Below are positions 22,786 to 31,304 of a stretch of DNA of 37,130 nt, in pieces. Positions within the stretch are counted from its first letter, which is position 1. The number at the start of each line of letters is the position of its first letter. The notes beneath the pieces are model-generated. The model was not told the DNA's origin. It was given only the letters and a program-made list of their open reading frames with translations, and ran no database searches. The translations under genes were made by a program, and so were the position numbers. The stretch covers positions 460-37,589 of the forward strand of contig NZ_AZEL01000078.1 in NCBI RefSeq assembly GCF_001434975.1. The letters run 5' to 3'. Origin of the DNA: Lactobacillus gallinarum DSM 10532 = JCM 2011 (GTDB lineage: Bacteria > Bacillota > Bacilli > Lactobacillales > Lactobacillaceae).

Positions 22786-23304
22786 ATGACACTTATTTAC
22801 TCCAGAAAAGCTAATATAAATGATATTGATAGTATTATGCCAATCATCGATGACGCTAAGGCATTTTTAAAGAAAGCTGGTAGCACGCAGTGGCAAAGCG
22901 GATATCCTAATAAGCAAACTATCACTCAAGACATAGAAAATAATGTTGGGTGGGTTTTAGTTGTTGATCACCAGATAGCAGGTTATGCAGCTGTGATTGC
23001 TAGAATTGAACCCACTTATCAAGTAATAGATGGTCAATGGCATAATGATCAAGATGAATACGCAACCATCCACCGAATGGCTATTAGCAGCCAATATCGC
23101 GGGATGCATCTAGCAAATTACTTTTTCTCTAATTTAATTTCATTACAAGTGACAAACAATATATCTAACTTTAGGATTGATACTTTTAAGAAAAATGCAG
23201 TTATGCAGCATTTAGCTAAAAGTAACGGCTTTACTATCAGAGGAACGATAAAAGTAGATGATCCGATCGATCCCGAAAGAATTGCTTTTGAATTAAATTT
23301 ATAA
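22786..23304 (+). CDS. GNAT-family N-acetyltransferase
   Basis: The 172-residue protein has the GNAT arrangement. VGWVLVVDHQIAGYAAVIARIE forms the beta-strand core. ATIHRMAISSQYRGMHLANYFF carries the acetyl-CoA loop (motif A, here QYRGMHLA). FRIDTFKKNAVMQHLAKSNGF forms motif B. Substrate unknown. ATG 22786 is chosen over ATG 22762 because a GGGGGAAG ribosome site (22771-22778) lies between them and fits 22786. The gene stands alone with its own promoter. Confidence 0.88.
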   Translation: MTLIYSRKANINDIDSIMPIIDDAKAFLKKAGSTQWQSGYPNKQTITQDIENNVGWVLVVDHQIAGYAAVIARIEPTYQVIDGQWHNDQDEYATIHRMAISSQYRGMHLANYFFSNLISLQVTNNISNFRIDTFKKNAVMQHLAKSNGFTIRGTIKVDDPIDPERIAFELNL

Positions 23305-23390
23305 AGCATATCAGTTTACTAATTTATCTGTATCCGCTACCATGGGAATATAAGCAACGTTGTATGTTTTAAATCCTAAGGAGGATTTTT

Positions 23391-23858
23391 ATGAAATATC
23401 AAAAGACTAAAGAAATTTTAAATCAAGCAATTGCTGACCTTAGTCAATTACAAATGGTAGTACGTCAACAACACTGGTACATGCGTGGACCAGAATTTTT
23501 GAACTTACACCCATACTTAGATGAAGTAATGGAAGAATTAGACGACCAACGTGACTTAATCGCTGAAAGATTAATCACCATTGATGGTTCTCCATACTCA
23601 AGCTTGGCAGAAATGGTAGATCATTCTACAATTGAAGCTCATCCTGGCAAATGGGGCACACCTACTACAGAACGTTTTGCGACTATTGTTGATGGCTATC
23701 ATCACTTGGAACACCTTTACGAAAAGGGAATTAAAGCCGCAGATGAAGAAGGAGACTACAGTTCAAGTGATATCTTAACTACTTGCCACAATGACCTCGA
23801 AAAGAGAATTTGGATGATGACAGCTGAGATTAATCAAGCTCCTGGAATTGATGAATAA
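23391..23858 (+). CDS. dps: Dps-family DNA-protection/ferritin-like protein
   Basis: The 155-residue protein has the Dps four-helix bundle and the ferroxidase signature spread over two subunits: QQHWYMRGPEFLNLHPYLDEVMEELDDQRDLIAERL (H27, H39, D50/D54-E58 region). Dps oxidises ferrous iron with peroxide and protects DNA. A perfect AAGGAGG ribosome site precedes ATG 23391, and a strong terminator follows. It is intact, unlike the ferritin-like gene at 5865. Confidence 0.92.
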   Translation: MKYQKTKEILNQAIADLSQLQMVVRQQHWYMRGPEFLNLHPYLDEVMEELDDQRDLIAERLITIDGSPYSSLAEMVDHSTIEAHPGKWGTPTTERFATIVDGYHHLEHLYEKGIKAADEEGDYSSSDILTTCHNDLEKRIWMMTAEINQAPGIDE

Positions 23859-23878
23859 TTTAAAATAAATTCAAAACA

Positions 23879-23917
23879 AAAAAGACAGTAAGCTAGAAAC
23901 ATGCTTACTGTCTTTTT
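23879..23917 (+). terminator. dps terminator
   Basis: AAAAAGACAGTAAGC (23879-23893) pairs perfectly with GCTTACTGTCTTTTT (23903-23917). Confidence 0.92.
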
Positions 23918-24076
23918 GTCATCTAATATCTACTTGTTCTTTTTCAAATATCTCACTCAACTTTTTAACTAATACTATCTATTAGCATTCTCCCCACAAT
24001 ATAAAAGTCCAGAAAAAGGGTGATTCACTCTCTAACAAGAATTGTACCAAATTAAACAAAAAGTTGATACTATTTT

Positions 24077-24584
24077 TTAATTATCTAAATTTATATTTTG
24101 TTCATTTGAATCATCACCAAAAAATTCGACTAAGACATCCGCATCAGGATACAGTTCGGGGTGCAGATTTAAATATTCTTTTATATTGTTACAATATTCT
24201 ATATTTTCTCTTTCTTGACTATAATGATACAATTCCTCTAAACTTTTACGCAAAACGGGGTAAATAGTGTTTTTTACGGCAAAACCTACTGGATTAGTTG
24301 TACATTATTGAAGATATATGAAGTACCTAAATCGTTAATCATTTTTATTGTTGCGTTAATACGAGCAATTTCTGATCTTTAGCGTGGTTTCTAGGCAATA
24401 ACAATAAATAGACTGCCGTAATATTCATTTCATATTGATCCCAAAAATTATGATACAATTCATCAAAATCTAAACTTGATTGCGATAATAACCACTCACG
24501 ATAAATCGTTAAAATTCGAATTACTTTTTGCACATTAAAGATATACAGATAATTATAACCAAACCGCTTAGTTAAAGCTTTCAA
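24077..24584 (-). pseudogene. Unrecognised gene remnant in three frames
   Basis: The minus strand encodes a protein-like sequence broken at least twice. MKALTKRFGYNYLYIFNVQK...LLSQSSLDFDELYHNFWDQY... ends near 24345. EIARINATIKMINDLGTSYI follows in a second frame. GFAVKNTIYPVLRKSLEELY...NLHPELYPDADVLVEFFGDD ends at TAA 24077-24079 in a third. The helical, aromatic-rich pattern resembles the C-terminal part of Rgg/MutR-type regulators, but I am not sure. No helix-turn-helix is present. The 5' end abuts the next small minus-strand gene. Confidence 0.6.
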
Positions 24585-24871
24585 TGACTATTTTTATTAA
24601 GTTTTTTAACTAGGGATGCTGATTGTGTTGTAATCATTTTTATGTTTTTCTTTAGTTTGTCTGTAGCGATCTGTGTTGATGGTAATCTTTTATTAACTTT
24701 AATGTCATTTAGATCTTGCAACAATTTTATCTTAGTATGGTCATCCATATAATCAGCACTCAATATCTTTTTAACGGTATTTTTATGCTTTTGTTCACTA
24801 ACGGTTTTACCTACCAATATACCTATGCCACAGAATACAGTAGATTTAATAATCTTTTTTACTAACATCAT
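24581..24871 (-). CDS. Small hypothetical protein with an N-terminal hydrophobic segment
   Basis: A 96-residue protein starting MMLVKKIIKSTVFCGIGILV, with a membrane anchor or signal-like segment at about residues 7-22, followed by a Lys-rich helical region (HTKIKLLQDLNDIKVNKR). I do not recognise it. Start 24871 has AAAGAGAA upstream. An upstream in-frame ATG (24898) is possible but has no better site. It is divergent from the SNF2 gene, and its stop overlaps the remnant at 24077-24584 by 4 bp. Confidence 0.55.
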   Translation of the reverse strand: MMLVKKIIKSTVFCGIGILVGKTVSEQKHKNTVKKILSADYMDDHTKIKLLQDLNDIKVNKRLPSTQIATDKLKKNIKMITTQSASLVKKLNKNSH

Positions 24872-24994
24872 ATTTATTCTCTTTACTTTATAAAACACTA
24901 GTAATTACATTATATTTGCTTATACCTAAAATATTACTTTAAACTATAATTATTACCAATCATTAAACTAATTATTACAAAAAGGAATGATTTA

Positions 24995-27900
24995 ATGGCT
25001 AATTGGCGTACACTATTTCCAGCTCGAATTTTAAGTCGCGGCGAAATATACTATGACAATCTAATGATCAAGTCTTTTGATCTTGCACAAGATAACGAAC
25101 ATTTTGCTGCAACGATTCAAGGTGGAGTAGGCCAGTATTATAACGTTTCAGGTCGACTTCGTTTAGACGGTCGTGCTTCTGAATTAAAGTGCAATTGTCC
25201 CTGGGCTAAGAAGGGCCATCGTTGTAAACATGAAGTAGCGGCACTTCTAGCAACAGAAAATGAACAAAAAACAAATAAAAAATATTCTACAACTCAAGGG
25301 ACTCATTTTAGTGATTTACTTTCTGAAGACATAAAAGAAAGTATTATTAAAGCCCAGCCCGCAGTTAATCCACTAGACATTATTGGAGATAAACTCTGTA
25401 ATAAGCAAGACTATCAAACTGCTATGCAACTAAAGCTGAATTTAACAGAAATTAGTTGTGATCATTTAGATAATAAAATGCGTTCTTATGAATATATTTG
25501 GCATTTAGAGCAGTACGATGGCAGCTGGGTAACATTGGATGTCCAATTTACACGTTGGCAAATCATTGCAATTGATTTTAATGCTTTTCATAAGCTTTCT
25601 GTAAATCAAGAGGTAATCAATGCTTTGACTTGGCTTAAATTTATTCCTGAATACCTTAAAGATGATCCTTTTGATATAACTAATGATGCTGCATTACAGC
25701 TTCTTTCACTATATTCCACTAAGCCTAAGGAAGATAATGATCCAATAGTTTTAAGGGCTCAAACCAACAATTATGGCTCTATGCTTAGTATTCAATTTAA
25801 ATTGGGTAAAGGAAATCATCTTTATCAGCTTAAGGATCTGAATCATTTAATCGATATGGTTCATGATCAACAACCGATAAAATTGGGCAAATTTTTCAAC
25901 GAAGTAATTGATTCCGAAAAAATGGATACTAGTAGCAAGCGGTGGCTAGATTTTATTAAGAAGATTGTCGATGCTCGCAACTTAAATAAATGGGGATATT
26001 CTACTGAGACTCTTGATCGCATCGATGTCAGCGATTCAATTGCTGATGAAGTAAATGATTTATTGTACCAAGGATCAAAGCTATATTCTGGGACTCGTCT
26101 TGTAGGTTATACTACCGATAAACTGACAGCTAATATCCAAATTGAAGAAGAAAATGGCAGTGCTCATATTCTAGTAGAAGATTTTCCGACCTCAACACTA
26201 ATAACAGGAAATGACAATTTTTATGGTTATTACAAAGGCGTATGGATTAAATATGAGGGCCTCACTCCTAAGTATTTAGCTCAGTTAGGCTTGCATCCCG
26301 GTGAAGAATTACGTTTTAGCAAGAAAAACGTTACTGAATTTACACGAAAAGTTTTGCCTAAATTAGAGCAATCTGATTATCTAGAGATATCTGGCGCTAA
26401 TAAATTACGAGCTATTTTGCCACCTGAAGCAAATTTTACATTTAAATTCGACTATCAAGATAATAATGCCCTGTGCCAAGCCCTTGTTCAATATGGCAAA
26501 AATACATACTTACTAAATCGTAATTTTTCTCAAACTGAGCGCCGTGAAGCTAAAAGAGAAAATGAAATTGAACAACTAGTTAAACAATATTTTTCTGATT
26601 TCAAGAATAATGAATATCTGTTGTCTAATGATGATTTAGATCGCTTAGGCGAATTTCTTGATCATGGAATTGCCAAATTTAAAGAAATTGGCGAGGTGCA
26701 AATTACGCCAACGTTTAGATCTCTCCTAAAAAGTACCAATACCAAGATGGAATTAGGTGTGAGCGTTAACTTGACCAATGAACTAATTGATGTAGATATC
26801 TCCAGTCAAAAAATGAGTTGGGAAGATATTCAAGCTGCACTTAAAGCATATCAAGAAAAGCGGCGCTATTTTGTTTTATCTAATGGTCTACTTCAGCATA
26901 CCCAGCAACCAACTATTGAGCAATTAGCTCAAACACTGCACGATTTAGATATCAGCTTTACAGATTTTATCCATGGAAAATTACAATTACCTGCTTATCG
27001 TGCCTTTTACTTTGCCAAAGAAATGCAAAAAGCTAATTCTTTACATTTCTCCAGTAATGAAGCTTTTAATCAATTAATTAATGATTTAAGCAAAAACCAA
27101 TTAAAACCAAGTAAGCTGCCTACTAAGCTAAAAAGTGTCTTACGTCCTTATCAAAAAGAAGGATTTAATTGGCTTAGTACATTAGTTAATTATAATTTTG
27201 GCGGAATTCTAGCCGATGAAATGGGCTTAGGTAAAACTCTACAGGTAATTGCTTTATTATTAGCTAGGAAAAAGAAAAATAGCACTAGTTTAGTAGTAGC
27301 ACCAGCATCGGTTATCTATAACTGGCAGAATGAAGCACAAAAATTTGCGCCTGAATTAAAAACTGCTGTACTAGGCGGAACTAAAAAAGAGCGAGCATTA
27401 ATTCTCTCTAACGCTAATAATTACGATTTATTGATTACCTCATATCAATCTTTAAATCGTGACTTGGAATCTTATCAGGGACTTGCTTTCGATATCCAAA
27501 TTCTTGACGAAGCACAAAATATCAAAAACCACCAATCAATTACAGCTCAATCAGCTAAAGTTATTAAGGCTCATCATAAGCTTGCCTTAACAGGTACACC
27601 AATCGAAAACAAATTAAGTGAATTATGGAGCATCTTTGATTATTTAATGCCTAATTTTTTAGGATCATATCTAAACTTTAAGAAGAAGTTTGAGATACCA
27701 ATAATTAAAGAAGAAGACGAAAATGCCGAAAATCAATTAGTTGAAATGGTAACGCCATTTATTCTGCGCAGGCTAAAAAAGGATGTTTTAAACGATTTAC
27801 CTGCAAAAGACGAAGAGATCGTTTACGTTACTATGGGTACTAAGCAAGCTGAACTTTATAAACTACAAACGCAAAAGTTAATAGCCGAATTAGCTCGTCA

Positions 27901-28522
27901 GGGGGATGCAGAATTCAAGCGTGCTCATTTTAAAATCTTTGCGCAAATTACTAAATTACGTGAAATTTGTTGTGATCCGCATTTATTGTATGAGAATTAT
28001 CATGGTAACTCTGGCAAATTGATTATGACTATTAAGCTAATCAAAGCAAATATAGAAAATGGACATAAAATTCTCTTATTTTCACAGTTCACTTCAATGC
28101 TAGAGATAATTCAAAACAAGTTAGCTAAACTAAAGATTCCTATTTTTGTAATTACAGGAGTAACTGCTAAGAAAGAACGTCAGGAAAAAATTCGTCAGTT
28201 TAACACATTAGATAAACCTGGCATCTTTTTAATCTCTCTTAAAGCAGGGGGAACTGGCATTAATTTAACTAGTGCTGATGTAGTTATTCACTATGATCCG
28301 TGGTGGAATTTAGCTGCGGAAAATCAGGCAAGTGATCGTGCTCACCGTATGGGACAAAAACACACAGTTAAAATTTATAAAATGGTTACCCGTGACAGTA
28401 TTGAAGAAAAAATTATTTCGTTACAACATAAAAAAGCAGACTTAGCCAAGATAATTTTAGATAATCATGATGTCGCACAAGCTACAATGAGTAAAGAAAA
28501 TTTATTAAAGATTCTAAAATGA
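24995..28522 (+). CDS. SNF2-family DNA helicase/ATPase with SWIM zinc finger
   Basis: The 1175-residue protein has an N-terminal SWIM finger (C66, C68, C77, H79: CNCPWAKKGHRCKH), a long middle region, and a C-terminal Swi2/Snf2 motor. Motor landmarks are FGGILADEMGLGKTLQ (Walker A, about 735-750), ILDEAQNIKN (motif II, DEAQ), LALTGTPIENKLSELWSIFD (motif III), LLFSQFTSML (IV), SLKAGGTGINLTSADVVIHY (V) and QASDRAHRMGQ (VI). Such proteins are common in lactobacilli as single genes, perhaps remodelling nucleoprotein during transcription or repair; the exact role is unknown. AAAGGAATG precedes ATG 24995. The gene is full length and ends before a bidirectional terminator. Confidence 0.93.
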   Translation: MANWRTLFPARILSRGEIYYDNLMIKSFDLAQDNEHFAATIQGGVGQYYNVSGRLRLDGRASELKCNCPWAKKGHRCKHEVAALLATENEQKTNKKYSTTQGTHFSDLLSEDIKESIIKAQPAVNPLDIIGDKLCNKQDYQTAMQLKLNLTEISCDHLDNKMRSYEYIWHLEQYDGSWVTLDVQFTRWQIIAIDFNAFHKLSVNQEVINALTWLKFIPEYLKDDPFDITNDAALQLLSLYSTKPKEDNDPIVLRAQTNNYGSMLSIQFKLGKGNHLYQLKDLNHLIDMVHDQQPIKLGKFFNEVIDSEKMDTSSKRWLDFIKKIVDARNLNKWGYSTETLDRIDVSDSIADEVNDLLYQGSKLYSGTRLVGYTTDKLTANIQIEEENGSAHILVEDFPTSTLITGNDNFYGYYKGVWIKYEGLTPKYLAQLGLHPGEELRFSKKNVTEFTRKVLPKLEQSDYLEISGANKLRAILPPEANFTFKFDYQDNNALCQALVQYGKNTYLLNRNFSQTERREAKRENEIEQLVKQYFSDFKNNEYLLSNDDLDRLGEFLDHGIAKFKEIGEVQITPTFRSLLKSTNTKMELGVSVNLTNELIDVDISSQKMSWEDIQAALKAYQEKRRYFVLSNGLLQHTQQPTIEQLAQTLHDLDISFTDFIHGKLQLPAYRAFYFAKEMQKANSLHFSSNEAFNQLINDLSKNQLKPSKLPTKLKSVLRPYQKEGFNWLSTLVNYNFGGILADEMGLGKTLQVIALLLARKKKNSTSLVVAPASVIYNWQNEAQKFAPELKTAVLGGTKKERALILSNANNYDLLITSYQSLNRDLESYQGLAFDIQILDEAQNIKNHQSITAQSAKVIKAHHKLALTGTPIENKLSELWSIFDYLMPNFLGSYLNFKKKFEIPIIKEEDENAENQLVEMVTPFILRRLKKDVLNDLPAKDEEIVYVTMGTKQAELYKLQTQKLIAELARQGDAEFKRAHFKIFAQITKLREICCDPHLLYENYHGNSGKLIMTIKLIKANIENGHKILLFSQFTSMLEIIQNKLAKLKIPIFVITGVTAKKERQEKIRQFNTLDKPGIFLISLKAGGTGINLTSADVVIHYDPWWNLAAENQASDRAHRMGQKHTVKIYKMVTRDSIEEKIISLQHKKADLAKIILDNHDVAQATMSKENLLKILK

Positions 28523-28562
28523 TTTTGCACTTGCGAACTATTGTTTGCATAGGTATAATAAA

Positions 28563-28614
28563 AAACTAAATATAAAACCAACAAGTTATATACTTGCTGG
28601 TTTTATATTTAGTT
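28563..28614. terminator. Bidirectional terminator between SNF2 and plsY
   Basis: A 23-position stem (28563-28585 with 28593-28614, one mismatch) has an A-rich left and T-rich right side. It closes two converging genes. Confidence 0.9.
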
Positions 28615-28618
28615 TAAT

Positions 28619-29245
28619 TTAGTGATGTTTTTTATAATACCAATAATATAATCCGAATGGCACCATATTTTCTTGGTGATGCTTTAGACGAATTATATTG
28701 CTTCGATGGCTCCAGTAGATTAAGACTACGAGCAGTCCACTGATAATGCTTAAGGCAAGATCGTGGAAGAACAATGAAGCTATAAAAATCAAAACTACTG
28801 AAATTAGGCTAGTTAATGAAACCATACTTGTAATAAACAAGATTGGGAAAAAGATGACTGCACAAATTAAAAAGAAGTGGACATTATAGCCTAATAAGAA
28901 ACCGGCTGATGTAGCAACGGCTTTCCCACCTTTGAATTTTAAAAAGATTGGGAAGGCATGCCCTAAAATTGCAGCTAGGCCAAAAATCAGGCTAAGATAA
29001 TGAGGTCCTAGATGAAATAGAACTGGTAATAATGTAGCTATGGTTCCCTTGAAAAAATCTACCAAGAAAACAATAATTCCAGCTAATGGACCTAATACTC
29101 TAAAAGTATTAGTAGTACCTATATTACCAGAGCCATATTTTCTTATATCTTTGTGAAAGAAGATTTTTCCCACTAATACACCCGTCGGAAAAGATCCGAT
29201 CAAGTATGCTAAAATAAACAACGATGCAAATTTTAATGCAAACAT
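28619..29245 (-). CDS. plsY: Acyl-phosphate:glycerol-3-phosphate acyltransferase PlsY
   Basis: The 208-residue integral membrane enzyme performs the first acylation in phospholipid synthesis, using acyl-phosphate made by PlsX. Conserved loops are visible: AYLIGSFPTGVLVGK, the GSGNIGTTNTFRVLG phosphate loop (normally GSGNxGATN), DFFKGTIATLLP, and GHAFPIFLKFKGGKAVATSAG. About five to seven membrane helices are present. ATG 29245 is preferred to TTG 29254 because TAGGAG (29260-29255 on the minus strand) is 9 nt from it. It is divergent from parE, the usual order in lactobacilli. Confidence 0.95.
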   Translation of the reverse strand: MFALKFASLFILAYLIGSFPTGVLVGKIFFHKDIRKYGSGNIGTTNTFRVLGPLAGIIVFLVDFFKGTIATLLPVLFHLGPHYLSLIFGLAAILGHAFPIFLKFKGGKAVATSAGFLLGYNVHFFLICAVIFFPILFITSMVSLTSLISVVLIFIASLFFHDLALSIISGLLVVLIYWSHRSNIIRLKHHQENMVPFGLYYWYYKKHH

Positions 29246-29341
29246 ATTCAACAACTCCTATTAATCTATCGCTATTTTAGCAAAGATTATTCCTTAAATA
29301 TACGGTGTTGGTGAATTATTGAGTAAATGGGGGATTTTTTA

Positions 29342-31288
29342 GTGGCAAAAGCTAATACTTATGATGATTCTTCAATTCAAATATTACATGGACTAGAAGC
29401 TGTTCGTAAACGACCAGGTATGTATATTGGTTCAACAGATATACATGGTCTTAATCAACTAGTTTACGAAATAGTCGATAACTCTGTTGACGAAGCCATG
29501 GCCGGCTTTGGTAAAGAAATTGATGTAACTATCCATAAAGATAATAGTGTAACTGTAAGAGACTTTGGACGTGGGATGCCTACAGGAATGCATAAGTCAG
29601 GAAAGCCAACTATTGAAGTTATTCTGACTGTACTCCATGCAGGTGGTAAATTTACTGAACAAAACTATAAAACATCAGGTGGACTTCATGGTGTAGGTTC
29701 ATCCGTAGTAAATGCACTTTCAAGTTATATGAAAGTACGTGTTGTTCGAGATGGAAAGGCATACGAAGAAGAGTTTGAAAAGGGTGGACATCCTATTGGA
29801 ACTCTTAAGTGTTTAGGCAAAACTAAAGATCCTACTGGTACTACAATTACTTTTAAACCAGATGCTATGATCTTTTCAACAACTAAGTATAAGTATGAGA
29901 CTATTCAGGAACGTATTCGTGAGTCTGCCTTTTTGCTTAAAGGTGTTAAGTTTGTTTTAACTGATGAGCGAGAACCTGAACATCATGATGTATTTCAATA
30001 TGATGATGGAATTAAATCTTTTGTTTCTTATCTAAATGAAGGTAAGGGAACTATTAGTGATGTTTTCTATTTTGAAGGAAAACAAGATGGCATGGAAATT
30101 GAATTTTCCGGTCAATATAGTGATGGATATTCAGAAAATTTAGTATCTTTTGTTAATAATGTTCGTACTGGTGATGGTGGTACTCATGAATCTGGTGCTC
30201 GCAGCGGATTTACACGTGCTTTCAACGATTATGCTAAAAAGCAGGGACTACTTGGTAAAAAAGATAAAAATATCGATGGTTCAGATTATCGAGAAGGTTT
30301 AAGCGCTGTTTTATCAGTGAAAATTCCAGAAGAATTACTTGAATTTGAAGGTCAAACTAAAGGTAAATTAGGTACCCCACAAGCACGTTCAGCAGTTGAT
30401 TCACTCGTCTACGAAAAGATGTCTTATTATTTGATGGAAAATGGTGAATTAGCTCAAGAATTGGTGAAGAAGGCACAACGAGCTAGGGATGCACGTGAAG
30501 CTGCTAAAAAGGCTAGAGACGAAAGCAGAAACGGCAAGAAAAGACGCAAAAAAGAAGTTCTTTCTGGTAAGCTTACCCCTGCTCAATCACGTAATCCTAA
30601 AAAGAATGAATTATTCTTAGTCGAAGGTGACTCTGCCGGTGGTTCAGCAAAACAAGGCCGTGACAGACGCTTCCAAGCAATTTTGCCTTTACGTGGTAAA
30701 GTTTTAAATACTCAAAAAGCTAAATTACAAGATATCTTTAAAAACGAAGAAATCAACACTATGATTTATACCATTGGTGCAGGTGTAGGTGCTGAATTTG
30801 ATGTTGATGATTCAAATTATGACAAAGTTATTATCATGACTGACGCCGATGACGACGGTGCTCATATTCAGATTTTGCTTTTAACCTTTTTCTACCGCTA
30901 TATGCGTCCAATGATTGAAAAGGGAAAGGTATATATTGCTCTTCCACCTCTTTATCGTTTACAAAAGGGACGTGGCAAGAAAGCAGAAATTCAGTATGCC
31001 TGGACAGATGAAGAGCTTGCTGAAGATGAAAAGACTATGAAACGTGGCTATTCATTACAGCGTTTCAAAGGATTGGGTGAAATGAATGCTGAACAACTTT
31101 GGCAAACAACCATGAATCCTGAATCCAGAATGCTAATTCGAGTAAAAATTGATGATGCTGCTCTTGCTGAACGACGAGTAACTACCTTAATGGGTGATAA
31201 AGTCGCTGCTAGAAGAAAATGGATTGAAGAAAACGTTAAATTTAGAATGGGCGAAGATAGCTCAATCTTAGAATCAGAAGATGATTAA
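29342..31288 (+). CDS. parE: DNA topoisomerase IV subunit B
   Basis: The 648-residue GHKL ATPase subunit decatenates chromosomes with ParC. It shows EIVDNSVDEAMAG (ATP-binding Asn), DFGRGMPTG, GGLHGVGSSVVNALS (ATP lid), the TOPRIM motifs VEGDSAGGSAKQGRDR and TDADDDGAHI, and QRFKGLGEMN at the C-terminus. GTG 29342 is chosen over ATG 29327 because GGGGGA (29329-29334) is correctly spaced from it and the product begins MAKANTYDDSSIQIL, like other ParE proteins. The parC gene follows 16 bp later and fixes the identity as ParE rather than GyrB. Confidence 0.95.
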   Translation: MAKANTYDDSSIQILHGLEAVRKRPGMYIGSTDIHGLNQLVYEIVDNSVDEAMAGFGKEIDVTIHKDNSVTVRDFGRGMPTGMHKSGKPTIEVILTVLHAGGKFTEQNYKTSGGLHGVGSSVVNALSSYMKVRVVRDGKAYEEEFEKGGHPIGTLKCLGKTKDPTGTTITFKPDAMIFSTTKYKYETIQERIRESAFLLKGVKFVLTDEREPEHHDVFQYDDGIKSFVSYLNEGKGTISDVFYFEGKQDGMEIEFSGQYSDGYSENLVSFVNNVRTGDGGTHESGARSGFTRAFNDYAKKQGLLGKKDKNIDGSDYREGLSAVLSVKIPEELLEFEGQTKGKLGTPQARSAVDSLVYEKMSYYLMENGELAQELVKKAQRARDAREAAKKARDESRNGKKRRKKEVLSGKLTPAQSRNPKKNELFLVEGDSAGGSAKQGRDRRFQAILPLRGKVLNTQKAKLQDIFKNEEINTMIYTIGAGVGAEFDVDDSNYDKVIIMTDADDDGAHIQILLLTFFYRYMRPMIEKGKVYIALPPLYRLQKGRGKKAEIQYAWTDEELAEDEKTMKRGYSLQRFKGLGEMNAEQLWQTTMNPESRMLIRVKIDDAALAERRVTTLMGDKVAARRKWIEENVKFRMGEDSSILESEDD

Positions 31289-31304
31289 AGAAGGTTTTTA
31301 ATTA

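Noticed and set aside
24064-24267. Plus-strand ORF of 67 codons
   Set aside because: It is the shadow of the broken minus-strand gene at 24077-24584 and has no ribosome site.
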